Assembly: GCA_019633425.1 (NCBI GenBank) | Contig: WSUB01000205.1 | Location: 1-64,000, forward strand | DNA: 64,000 nucleotides | Direction: 5' to 3' | Source: Tulasnella sp. 424 | Taxonomy: Eukaryota > Basidiomycota > Agaricomycetes > Cantharellales > Tulasnellaceae | Shown: positions 22,049-33,159 of the stretch, piece after piece | Layout: every line of letters begins with the position of its first letter | Numbering within the stretch: the stretch's first letter is position 1 | The notes under the pieces: model-generated | The model's database searches: none | What the model saw: the letters and a program-made list of their open reading frames with translations, nothing else | Told to the model about the DNA's origin: nothing | Position numbers and translations under genes: made by a program

Positions 22049-24274
22049 CTAAACAATCAACAACTCCACCTCTCCTCCAGCCAAGTCGGAGAGCAGTTGT
22101 CTTATGGTTTCATATTCCAGGGATTCGCTATCCAGGTTCCTTCGTAATTTCAGCCTGGACAGCTTGACTGGACGTCCAACGCCACCTATTTCTGCGGATT
22201 GCCGTCGCTCAACCATGTGGACAATGTTTGGAATATACTGGTCCGCGACATCCATGCGAGCAAGTCTTGGGGCGGGGAAGTGCTAGTGACCGGTGGCTTC
22301 TGTATGTATTGGGGTGCCCAGAAAGTCGATAGCTTGTTGATAGGCGGTGCCAAGTCCGACGAAAGTGAGCTCGACGACGTGGGTAAAGTTGGATAGAATT
22401 AAGGGGAGGCTTTCTATCCACTTTGGTCCTTTGGCTGCGACGTATAACGTAACTGGAGCTGGGCCCAAAGTTAGAGAGTTCGCCATCCACCGCCCGACTT
22501 CAGCGAGTCCCGTCCCGTGGAAAGTCAAGCAGACCACGAAGTCGCTTTCCGGAGGGTTTGTGGATAGTTTTAAGGATTTTCTATCCACCTTAATCAAAAC
22601 TGCTGATGTCGAGGAGAGGATCGAGTTGAGAACCGGGACGAAGGGCTGAATCCCGTGAGTGAGGAGCGATTCTGTCCAAGCTGATTTGCTTTTTGGTGGT
22701 TGTATAGCTTCAATACAGAATTTGGCGCAGCTCCTTACTTGTATTCTCCTTAAGAGATAGTTCATGGGGGCTAGTTGGAGTGATAAGGAGATCTCGCGAA
22801 GCCGGTCCAACCGCACCGGTAATCCCGAATTGAGAGGTGTGGGTTGTTTGTCCACTATGATTCTCCCACTGAGAGTCAAACTCTCAATTTCTGGACAATT
22901 GGAGCGTATATGGAGAATTTCGGCAACACCCACTTCCTCCCCGGACGGCAGGGGGGAAATCTCGAGGGTCGTGAGGCCCTGGAGCTTGGTGTAGTGGCTG
23001 GAGTCCATCCAGCACCCCACGATTCCGAAATGCTTCAGTGAGCTAGGCCAGCGTCCTCCGAATGACTTAATCCTGGAAGACGAGGGCCATATGAATCCGT
23101 TGGGCTGCCGTGAGACCCGAAGCCTTCTCAGGCGAGGTGGGAACACCTCCGCAAACCAACCGTTCAGTACGTCCAAGCTGCTCAGAGGCAGTTCGAGGAC
23201 TTTCAAACGGTCAACGTGTTGCGTGATTAAGCGGAGGAAATGTCGCAAGGTGATGTGGTGTATCTCTGCGTTATTAAACCACACACTGAGCGGGCACGGT
23301 TTCGACTTGTTCAATGCCACCATCACCTGGCATGAAGAACTTGAGTAAGGTGAAATGCGGCTCCAGAGACTCGGAGTGTTTTGAATGATCCTGGTCCAGT
23401 CGCGGGAGATGCGGATAAGGACTGTGCAGAGGATGAAGGTCTCGTCTCGTCGCTCAGGCGGTTCGGCGCCCAAGACGAAGTCGAATATTTGAATGAGAAT
23501 CTCCAAGGGAAGCTGAGAGATAGGAAGCCGCCCGTTTCGCTGTTGTCTTAAAGCAGCGAGCCGTTTTCCCAGTGGAAGGATTCGTTGTTGAAGCCGAGCC
23601 CCGAGGATGACTCGGCTCCATGTTAGGGCCAAATTTTGGTCTCGAGTCCTAAAGATTTGGCCATAATACCCGGGTTTAGTATATTATTCAACAGATAAAG
23701 GAGAGTGTCCTACTTGATTTGGTCCGGAGTCAATCTCGGTGCGATGCTCTCGATTGTTTCCTGGCACCATTCATGGATCTTGAGCGCTTGAGGCACCGGA
23801 ACCACCCCGAGATTGTACCCTTCTGCATCAACTCTCTCGACTCGGTGCATTCTCCAATCAAGTAGATTGGGTGCTTGGGATGCTATCGCAAAGTTCCTCT
23901 GGCTGAAGTCGTGATCGACGAGCCCAGGAGTTCGATACCTCGCTCCAGTAGTGTTTCCGTATAATGATCCAATGCTCCCCGTCAGGCCCTGGTCCCGACC
24001 AAGAAGGTCAAAAGTCCGAGGCCGCGAATTGAAGTCTCCCTTGCGCGTCGCTTTCTTCGCCTCGTTTAAGATCATAAGTTGTGATTCCAAAGCATCCAAT
24101 TTCCGTTGGAGGGATTGAAATTGGGTTTCAACCTCCGCTTCTTCAGGGTCGCCCGCGCTATTGATACATTAGCGTTGTGGTCACGATCCGCAATCTTTCA
24201 GTGACTCACATCGCATGCTCCCGAAGCAGAGCGTCGATCGCTTCTTCAGCGTCAGGATAGTCAATTGTTGTCAT
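22049..24274 (-). pseudogene. Family B F-box gene B4 with one in-frame stop codon
   Basis: Exons 24210-24274, 23714-24157 and 22049-23648 splice in frame. N-terminus MTTIDYPDAEEAIDALLREH; coiled-coil exon ending LTPDQIK; exon 3 with RLQQRILPLGKRLAALRQQR and the F-box LPISQLPLEILIQIFDFVLG. One TAG at 22283-22285 interrupts GTPIHTEATGH*HFPAPRLA. B3 has CAG at this codon, so a single C-to-T change explains it. The frame continues to a normal end (GGEVELLIV). The stop is in the last exon, so a ~624-residue product lacking the last ~78 residues could still be made. It may be a mild truncation rather than a dead gene. Confidence 0.7.
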
Positions 24275-25646
24275 TGTCTTTGAAACGCTCTGGCGAGTGG
24301 TTTCCTGCTGGTAACCGGTTGGTTGGTGTGGGAGCTCGTCGGCGTTCTCACGCGGATACCGATTCGGCGTCCTCTTTACGATCCCCAAGGCACGAAACGC
24401 GATTGGCTGTACTCATCGCAGGATCGTCGGAGCCGGTCACGGTACCATTCACGCACTGCAAACCTCACTGTTAGTGACTCATTGCTTATCGCTTGGTGAT
24501 AGGCGGTAAGTATTGAATGCCACCGATGGTCCTCGCTTAAGGCGTTGGGCCAGTGGAGCGGCCCCTCGGCCCCTCTCGTAGCCGTCCCAAACTCTCGGAG
24601 TTATTGTTATTAAGCCTTTTCGACAAAGAATCATTTTGGTTATGCATTTACAGATATTTCATACTCGACTTATCGGTTACTGGATCCGGGTCATGGACAA
24701 GAGGTGCAACTCTGCGAATTCCCATACCTTTTGTACCCTTAACGACGTCTTACCAAGCGGTCTGCAACCTGAAACCTCTCATTCATATTCAAATCTGTTG
24801 GAATATTTGGCCCTAGAGCTGTTGAACCCGTGGCGTTGCACGGTTCGCAAGGCTTGGGAATGCAGGCGTAGTAAGCGAGGTGGCATTTAGGCTCGCTCAG
24901 GAGTTCTGTTGCTGTGTGCGCAGCCTCCGGATCTCCGAGCTGGCCACGACTGCGCCGTTTCTTTTCAAACAAAATCTCAGTGACTGAGCCTACGTTCCTG
25001 CTTCGATGAGCAAAGTGGGGATCCCTGAGCAAGATGATTGAACCCGCTTGAGGGCTTGCGGCGTATATATCACCGTTGAACGGCTCCAAGAAGACGCCAG
25101 CTTTGTCGGCCCCATTGTACACGAGGTTCCGATAGCAGTTTGATTCATATCATCGAGTGTACACAGTTCATGTGAACGCCCGAGCCTAATTTGGTAGATT
25201 TTGGGACCTTTCCGAAGATCGCCGGGTAAAACGCATGGAGACGAAGAGGCAGGTGAAAACGTGTTTTCCAGACGTCACTTGATAGATGCAGAAGCATTTT
25301 CATTTAAGATGACGCTGCACGCAATGATACGCGGGGCCGGTGGCGTCGTTGCGAGGGCAAATACGACCTCTTAGAGGGCCAGAAAACCCCCAAGCAAGGA
25401 TGTTTAATGGCACAGATGGTCGTTGAAATTCATTAAAGAGTCATTAGAGTCAGTTTAGGGTAGAATGTTCGAGTGCGGGACGCGCGTCTGCGGACTGAGG
25501 GGGGGTGACCAGTTGGGAGGTGACGAATCGCCGGACTGCGGGAATTCCGTTGGCTCCGCTGATAAAGCGCCGCAAGGACACGCGCAATCTCTCTCCTCGT
25601 TCGCTCCCCCCCTTCCGTTGCACGAACCACACTCTCTCACCGCAAA
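24275..25646. repeat. B4 upstream module and the border of the left F-box array
   Basis: 24420-25130 is the family B upstream module, with a - strand open frame at 25122-24739 (TEILFEKKRRSRGQLGDPEA, HTATELLSEPKC). 25190-25340 is one more stretch of B 3'-flank type (GGTAAAACGCATGGAGACG, GTTTTCCAGACGTCACTTGATAG) with no gene behind it, which marks the array border. 25380-25646 is the unique promoter region of the NBR1 gene. Confidence 0.6.
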
Positions 25647-28600
25647 ATGCCATTCATCATCAAAGCATCGTACGAAGGGAACACTCGTCGCTGGACTCAG
25701 CAGAGCGACGTCTTCCCCACATATCAATCTCTTTCAGACCAGGTTCGTATTCGAGGCGGCATCGCTGTCCAGACTGCTGCGAAAACCACACTAACCCCTG
25801 TTCCCATCTCTCCCCCCCTCCACGCGTCCTCGATCCTTCTACTTTAGATTCACAAAATCTACAAGAACGTCGACAACTTCTACTTGACCAGGGTCACTTT
25901 TTCGCCGAGCGCTGGTGATCAGCAACCGACCCCGAGCCAGTTTGTCCTCATCGCCAACACCGTGAACTCGGCAGACGAATGGACAAACACGGCCGCAGCC
26001 CCCTTCCTCGGCGTTTCGTACCCGACTGGGATGCTCAAGTTCATTGTCAACGACAAACTCTCACATAAGGAGGCTCCCAATCGTGGCGGCCCATGGGCAA
26101 ATTCAATGGATGTGGACGTCGAACCGCGCTTCCCAGTCCCACCCCTTCCCTTCCCCCGACCACTCCCTCGAGGCTTCTCCGTCCCGATGCCTACGCTTCC
26201 TTCAATGCCTACAGGCATGCAACCTCTCCCGTCAATGCCTTCAGGGATGAGGCCGCTTCCGTCGACAGGCATGTACCCACCACCCATGTCGGGGCCGCCT
26301 CCGTTTATTCCTTTCATTCCTCCACCCGGCCCCACGGAAGCGCCACAACCCCCACCTTCCGCGCCGAGTCTCCGCTCCGTCCGTTCGGATCTATCGACTT
26401 CAACCTGCTGCTCCGTCGACACTGCAAAGACCGAAGTCAAGGGCATGATGGAGAGCTTCCTCAAGGATTTCCAAAAGACCATCGCCGACAACTTTGGTGC
26501 TGAGAACGGTGCTGACGCGATGGATACCTCTTCCCCAATTCAGCCAGACCGGACGCCACTTGCTCCTAATCGCCCCCTTTCTCCTGTCGGCAACATTCCT
26601 GGCGCGTTCAATGCCCCCAGCTCCCCCGCCGAGCCTGTCGTTCATCCCAGCGTGATCTGCGATCACTGCAACAGCATGGTCAAGGGAATTAGATACAGGG
26701 TGAGGATTTGCAGGCCTTTTATAGACGTGGGAGACTCAGTTCTAATTTCTTTATTCTCAACTTAGTGCCAAGAGTGCCCCGACTTCGATCTCTGCGAAGC
26801 CTGCATGGGAGAAAACAACAACGGAGCCGTCATCCACAACGTCCAGCTCGACAAGACCCACACCTTCAAGGCTATTCCCAAACCAGTCGCTCCTGGACCC
26901 ACTCCCCTTCCTACTCACAACGCGTCGTGCGACATCTGCCGAAAGACCATCATCGGTAGCAGGCACAAGTGCCTCGATTGCCCCGACTACGACATGTGCG
27001 ACAAGTGCTTCGCTTCCCAGCGCGACAAGCATGATGCTGGTCACGAGTTCTACGAGTTCAAGGAGCCTGGCAAGATTGTCATCCATAACGTCACTCGTCC
27101 CTTCCCTCGTCCCCACCACCGTGGCCCTCCCTTCGGTCATCATCCTCACCATGGCGGACCCTTTGGCCGAGGCCGACATTTCGGAGGACGAGGTGGATTC
27201 GCAGGAAGACCTCAGCATGCCCGTCCTACTTCCGAGGAATCGAGCAGTGCAACCGGTGCTCTCAACAGGGATGCTCCTGACGTCACCGTGCCCCCCGTCG
27301 GAACCCGCTCGCAACTCGTCGCGCACAACGCCACCTGCGACTTGTGCGACAGCAAGATCTACGGCAACCGGTACAAGTGCGGCATGTGCCCCGACTACGA
27401 CGTCTGCGAGAGCTGCTACAGCATCGTCGTGGAGCAACACCCCAAGCATCCGTTCGTGAGGATCAGGGACCCCAAGGACATCATGGTCAGGAGCCATCAT
27501 TATGCGAACAGGACGGTTCACCATGCTCGTTGCGATTGTATGTGTTTCAGTATTCTCTTTTCTCTTTGGGGAGATTTATTAACGGACACATTTTTTCTTA
27601 ATAGCTTGTGGCAAGCAAATCACCGGAGCGAGGTTCAAGTGCACTCATCGTGATTGCCCCGACTTTGACCTCTGCGAGAACTGCGAGGCCCTCCCCATCG
27701 AAGCGCACCCCAGCTCGCACGCCCTCATCAAGCTCAGGCACCCGATCGCGTTCTACGAGGGCTTGGCTGGTGTTTTGGAGTACGCAAAGGCGACGAAGCA
27801 GAAGCAGGCCGAGATGATGGACAGTGCCAGGACTCAAGGTGCTACTCCCGAGCCGTCGGTTTCGATCTGGCAACCTACTGTCATCCGACATGTTGCGGAG
27901 CAAGGAACGCCAATGTTCTCCCCAGTCGTTTCCCCACCAGTCGCCGTCCCTTCAGTCGTTGTCGCTCCAGTCATCGCCCGTCCTCAGACTCCACCCCCAA
28001 TTCGCATTCCCGAGGAGAAAGTCGAGCAGTCGCTTCCATCGGCATCAGACCCGTTCTACATGGAGCCGATCGTTCAGGAATCCAACGACGCTATTGTTCT
28101 GGAAGGAGAAGGCGAGAGGGTCCAGATGCCGTTGCCTACTCGTCCAAGGCCCTCGCCCGTCGTCGTCCCTGCTCCTGAGGGAAAGCTTATCGAGTTGACC
28201 AGGGCTATGAGCATCAAGACCGAGTCCACCGCTCCTTCTATGGTCTCGACTCCTTCGACGGTCAAGAGCTCGTTGGCAGATGAGGAGGAGGAAGTCGCCG
28301 CTGTTGTCGTTGTCGCTGAGGCTGAGATGGAAGTCTCTGTTCCTCCATCTGAAGACTCCGCTTCGCCTTTCGGTGACGCCCACGCTGTCCAGGAGAAGAT
28401 CGACGATGATGCCGCTTCTGTTGTCTCCGCTGCTCCATCCGTCATCTCCCTCGCCTCTACCCACTCTTCTACCAAGTCCGCTCCCCGCCCCAGCGCTACT
28501 TTCGTCACCGACATTACCATCCCCGACGGCCACATCCTCCCACCTGGCGCGTTCTTTGTCAAGACCTGGAAGATGCTGAACGACGGCGAGATCCCATGGC

Positions 28601-29163
28601 CCGCTGGCACGCGCCTCGCCTTCACCGGTGGAGAGCGCTTCGGAACCAGCTCTGCCAACCTCGAGCACCTCCTCGTCGCTGGGTTGACCCCACCTGGAGA
28701 GATGACCGAGATCCGCGTCGAGTTTAGGGCACCCGAAGTTCCTGGCAAGTACGTGAGCTACTGGAGGTTGCAAGATGAAGAGGGAAGGTTGTTCGGACAT
28801 CGTATTTGGTGCGACGTTGAAGTCCTTGAGCAGCGTGTTGAAGATGCCAACTTGAAGACCAAGTCGTCCGAGTCGAGCTTGGCGTCGTCGTCGATCATTA
28901 TCATGCCGACATCCGTGGCCTCTGAGGCCGCCGTGTCGGCAGTGGCGTCGCCCATCCAGGAGGCCATGCCGACCCCGACTTTGTCGTCGTTCGATGGTGA
29001 TGCTTCTGACATCGGCTCGCATGTCAGCGACGTTGCGGACGATGATGTGTTCTCGGTCGCGGATTCCGACTTCCAGTGGGAGGAGGCTAGCCGTCCTCAG
29101 TCGCCTGACCAGTTCGTGATGGTGTACGAGTCGAGCAACGATGCTAGCGATTCGGATGATTGA
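25647..29163 (+). CDS. NBR1: NBR1-type selective autophagy receptor (PB1-like, four ZZ fingers, FW domain)
   Basis: Four exons, 25647-25742, 25848-26699, 26766-27537 and 27605-29163, give 1092 residues in frame. Residues 1-82 look like a PB1 domain (IKASYEGNTRRW...YPTGMLKFIVND). A Pro/Met-rich stretch follows, then four ZZ zinc fingers at about 301-345, 370-415, 504-550 and 571-620, each with paired CxxC (for example CDICRKTIIGSRHKCLDCPD). The FW/NBR1 domain is at about 872-985 (ITIPDGHILPPGAFFVKTWK, WPAGTRLAFTGGERFG). Near the C-terminus, DQFVMVYES fits an Atg8-binding LIR ([FWY]xx[LIV]) in an acidic context. NBR1 proteins link cargo to Atg8 for vacuolar degradation. No UBA domain is seen. 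A truncated tandem duplicate follows. Confidence 0.9.
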
Positions 29164-30485
29164 TTGAAGGTGGATGTGATTTCTTCTTCTGTTTTCCTCG
29201 ACATTTCTGTATGTAGTAGTCCGTAGGTTTTCTTTCTCTGTCACACCCTCATTCCAAAAATCCCACAAAAATCTCCAAAAACACGTCGGTCCGTGCCTCT
29301 CTTTCCTCTTCTTTTTCCTTTGCGTGTACAGTAGATAGTCGGCATCTGGGAAATGCGAGTCTCGTGATGTGGTAAAACGTTTGTCGCGGTCCGAAGAGAC
29401 GAAAGACGTAAAAAGATAGATCTGCCTAACCGCTACCCTTTCCCCCTTCCAACGGCCACCTCCCGCTAATAATTCAGAAAGACTCTTGCAAGCTTAAGGA
29501 GGCCCCGATGAGTCACCTCAAGCGTTCCTCATGGAAAAGACTAGAGGCCGATCGAGGTAAAGATGGCGGACTCCCTCGTAGCGTGGGTGGGGTGGTAGTT
29601 TCTGTTCGATGCTGGGACAGAAGTGGGCTTATGGAACCTGCGTACCCCGCCCGATTTAATTGCAATGGCCTGGGCTCGAGCTCAAGGAGCTGAGCGGCTT
29701 CCTTTTACTTGTCAACCGCGTTTTCACCAAAACAAACTGCGTTAACACGCTGAAAAACAAGTATCAGAGCGCGTCAAATCTAATCGGAACTTTTATATTG
29801 TGGCATCTGCCAGTACCAGTGTTATTGTGGCGAAATCCCGCGTCAGTATCCATTGGACTTCTCTCGAATCTCAGGATGAGGCATACCATTACATTGACCA
29901 TCGAGAGCATCAGCAGGAGTGAAGGAAAAGAACAACTGGAAAGTAAAACGGAGGATGGAGACTTGAGGGGAATTGTGAGCGCAAGGACCCTTCGGAAAAT
30001 GCTTCACATAGTAACATTTGGGCACCATCGCTTAGCAGTCGCAGGTTTGCGGTTCATGAGCAAATGAAGGACCCACCACTTCAATAAGCCAGCTGAGCAG
30101 GTTAAGAAGTCGCCGGGCAGTGGTATCCGGTCACAGGACGCGAAAGCCGCGAGCATCACGCTCGATACGACCCCCATATTCGGTCGAGTCTATCGGCCAT
30201 CAGCTTCATATTACATTAGTAGCTCTTTGAAAGGTTATCAATCACACTTATAGCTCAACGTACACTACCTAAGCTGGGGGGCGGGAGTTCGCTTTGGAAC
30301 GATGCGTCTTATAGGTACTACCGACTCCGACTTTGTCTTCCCTGCGCCGGGGTAAAGAGGATGGAGGCGAACAGGCATAGAAAACGTGTTTTCCAGATCG
30401 ATGAAGAACCACTATCGATAAAGCGCCCTAAGGACGCGCACAATCCTTCTCTCTCCCCTCTCCGCTACATAACCTTCCACTAAAA
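29164..30485. other. 3' UTR of NBR1, relic of CCCH-gene exon 1, and unassigned sequence
   Basis: 29164-29410 matches the sequence after the NBR1 copy (TGAAGGTGGATGTGAT..., GAATGCGAGTCTCGTGATGTGG). At 29508 an ATGAGTCACCTCAAGCGTTC stretch ending ...TCATGGAAAAG corresponds to the first exon of the CCCH gene (33160-33189), but it lacks the splice donor and the rest of the gene. 29700-30380 holds nothing I can assign. 30400-30485 resembles the NBR1 promoter near 25560-25646. Confidence 0.6.
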
Positions 30486-32103
30486 ATGCCGTTTATAGTC
30501 AAAGCATCGTACGAAGGGGACACACGTCGTTGGACGCAGCAGGACGACGTCTTCCCCTCATATCAATCTCTTTCAGACCAGGTTCGTATTTGAGCTCTCA
30601 TCGCTGTCAACCACACCTGACTCATATTCCTACCCCCCTCCCCTCACTTTCGATCTTTCTACCTAGATTCCTAAAGTATTCAAGAACGTCGACAACTTCT
30701 ACTTGACCGGGGTCACTTTTTCACCGAGCGCTGGCGATCAGAAAACCAATCCATCGTCGTCTGTCCTCATCGCCAACACCGTGAACTCGGCGGACGAATG
30801 GGTAGCCACGGCCGCAGCCCGCTTCCTGGGCGTTTCGTACCCGACTGGCATGCTCAAGTTCAGTGTCAACGACAAACTCCCAGATAAGGAGGCTCCTATT
30901 CGCAGAGGTCCATGGATTTCCAAACCCGTCGCTCCTACTCCTCTTCCTACACACAGCGCGGTGTGCGATGTCTGCCAAAAGATCATCATTGGTAGCAGGC
31001 ACAGGTGTATCGACTGCCCGGACTACGACTTATGTGACCAGTGCATCGTGTCACGGCGCGACCAGCATGATGCCGATCACAAATTCTACGAGCTCAAGGA
31101 ACCTGGCGAGATTATCCCTTCCCCTAATCCCCGCCACCATAGAGAACCCTCTAGAGGCCCACATTTCGGGGGACTAGCCACCAGTAGTCCCACTCCTCCG
31201 AATCTGCCTCCACATCTTTCTATACACCGCGCGGTGTGCGACGTCTGCCAAAAGATCATCATCGGCGGTAGNNNNNNNACTCCTCCGAATCTGCCTCCAC
31301 ATCTTTCTATACACCGCGCGGTGTGCGACGTCTGCCAAAAGATCATCATCGGCGGTAGGCATAGATGTCTCGACTGCTCGGACTACGACTTGTGTGACAA
31401 GTGCATCCAGTCGCGGCGCGACAAGCATGATGCTGATCACGAATTCTACGAGCTCAAGGGACCTGGCGAGATTATCCCTTCCCCTAATCCCCGCCACCAT
31501 AGAGAACCCTCTAGAGGCCCACATTTCGGGGGACTAGCCACAAGTAGTCCCACTCCTCCGAATCTGCCTCCACATCTTTCTATACACCGCGCGGTGTGCG
31601 ACGTCTGCCAAAAGATCATCATCGGCGGCAGGCATAGATGTCTCGACTGCTCGGACTACGACTTGTGTAACCAGTGCATCGTGTCGCGGCGCGACGCGCA
31701 TGATGCTGATCACGAATTCTACGAGCTCAAGGGACCTGGCGAGATTATCCCTTCCCCTAATCCCCGCCACCGTAGAGAACCCTCTAGAGGCCCACATTTC
31801 GGGGGACTAGCCACAAGTAGTCCCACTCCTCCGAATCTGCCTCCACATCTTCCTACACACAGCGCGGTGTGCGACGTCTGTCAAAAGATCATCATCGGCA
31901 GCAGGCATAGATGTCTCGACTGCTCGGACTACGACTTGTGTGACCAGTGCATCGTGTCGCGGCGCGACGAGCATGATGCCGATCACGAATTCTACGAGCT
32001 CAAGGAGCCTAGCGAGATTATCGTTCGTAATTCTACTCGTTCTTCCCTAATCTCCACCACCAGAGAGTACCCTCTAGTCGAGGCCCACATTTCGGAGGAC
32101 TAG
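30486..32103 (+). CDS. Truncated NBR1 paralogue with amplified ZZ fingers
   Basis: Exons 30486-30581 and 30667-32103 mirror NBR1 exons 1 and 2, including the same intron position. The PB1-like region is kept (MPFIVKASYEGDTRRWTQQD, then GVSYPTGMLKFSVNDKLPDK). The Pro-rich linker is missing. ZZ fingers follow as at least five units (four complete, one cut by the gap): CDVCQKIIIGSRHRC-type fingers separated by a repeated linker (EIIPSPNPRHHREPSRGPHF). The last unit ends in a shifted frame, ISTTREYPLVEAHISED*, matching an alternative frame of NBR1. There is no FW domain or LIR. About 510 residues are predicted if the N gap keeps frame. It might act as a PB1/ZZ decoy or scaffold, or be a decaying duplicate. 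Confidence 0.75.
31192..31904 (+). repeat. 273 bp tandem repeats coding ZZ finger plus linker
   Basis: Units begin at 31192, 31279, 31552 and 31825 with ACTCCTCCGAATCTGCCTCC. Spacing is exactly 273 bases (91 codons) between the last three. The first is cut short after 80 bases by the N run. Units are almost identical, differing by a few bases (for example TGTGACAAG versus TGTAACCAG). This implies very recent amplification or homogenisation. Confidence 0.9.
31272..31278. other. Assembly gap (seven N) inside the tandem repeat
   Basis: Seven N bases lie within a near-perfect tandem array. The 80 bases before the gap are repeated directly after it, which is what a collapsed or badly joined repeat looks like. 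The true number of ZZ units is therefore unknown. Confidence 0.95.
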
Positions 32104-32339
32104 CTACGAGTAGTCCCACTTCTCCGAGTCCGCCTCCACACTGGACCATGGGGTAGATAGTCCTGCGCCTTATACTAGGGAGCATCTCATCTTGGTTTGA
32201 TATATATATATATGGTCATGAATGATGCGCGCTTCGCGCATCTCGAGACTTGTTTCCCGGCGCTCTCAATTACAAATCACACGAAGACATATCACACCCG
32301 AACCACAAGGTATGCAAAATTATCTTTTGTTATTACATA

Positions 32340-32990
32340 ATTATACTAGCCGAACGGGTTCGATGCGATTGTATGTGTCTCCGACTGAGATTTTATTTTC
32401 TCTGTGAGATTGGACGCATCTTGCTTTTCAATAGCTTGTGGCAAGCAAATCGTCGGAGTGAGGTTCGAGTGCACTACCCAGACTTTGACCCCTGAAGCCC
32501 TCATCGAAGCACACCCTAGCTTAGTCTCCCTGGGGCAGACTAAATACGACTTGTGTGGGGTCGGCTAGGTTCGTTCTATTAACCCCAGCTCGCGTGCTCT
32601 CGTCAAGCTCAAGCAACCCATCTCGTTACACGAAGGCTTGGGTGGTGTTTTGGAATATGCAAAGGCGACGAAGAGAAACTGACCGATGGACAGTACCGGG
32701 ACCCAGAGTGCTACCCCCGAACCGTCGGCTTCGACCTGGCAACGCACCGTCAGTCAACACGTTGCGGAGCACGGAACGCCAGTTGCTGTGTTCAGTGACA
32801 ATTGAAGGTGGATGTGAAGGTGGATGTGATGCTTCTTCGGCACTTTGTAGTAGTTTATGGCCTTGCTTCCAAAAGTCCCCCAGAGCACGTCTGTCCTTGC
32901 CTCTGTTTCCTTCTTCATCCTCACGTGTACGTTAGGTAGTCAGCAGTTTAGAATGCGAGTCTCGTGATGTGGAGAAAGTTGTCGCGGTCC
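32340..32990 (+). pseudogene. Decayed 3' part of the NBR1 duplicate
   Basis: About 32350-32430 matches NBR1 intron 3. 32431-32530 matches the start of exon 4 (CTTGTGGCAAGCAAATCGTC..., GACTTTGACC). 32583-32790 matches the part coding AFYEGLAGVLEYAKATKQKQ, now broken by stops (AAGAGAAACTGACCG). Sequence then jumps to the 3' UTR (TTGAAGGTGGATGTGA, 32803; GAATGCGAGTCTCGTGATGTGG, 32952). The LIR and FW coding parts are deleted. Confidence 0.8.
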
Positions 32991-33159
32991 GAATAGACGA
33001 AAAGACGTAAAAGAAAATCAGGGGCTTTGTTTTGCGGTGTTCTCTGGCTTCTGGCACCAGGGATCGCAATTTCGACCGCTCCCTCCCAACTCTCCCCAAC
33101 CGCTACTCTCTCTCTCCCCAACAACTAACGAACTACACGAACGACACTAGGGGGCCTCA

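Noticed and set aside
6797..25646. Autonomous transposon behind the F-box duplications
   Set aside because: No reverse transcriptase, integrase, transposase or helicase fragment was recognised; the repeated blocks are best explained as flanks of the duplicated genes.
28045..29268. 407-codon open frame antisense to NBR1 exon 4
   Set aside because: It is low-complexity Arg/His/Gly-rich sequence opposite a well supported coding exon; open only because of GC-rich codon use in NBR1.
32201..32216. Short TA microsatellite as a regulatory site
   Set aside because: A simple (TA)n run downstream of a truncated gene; nothing ties it to a function.
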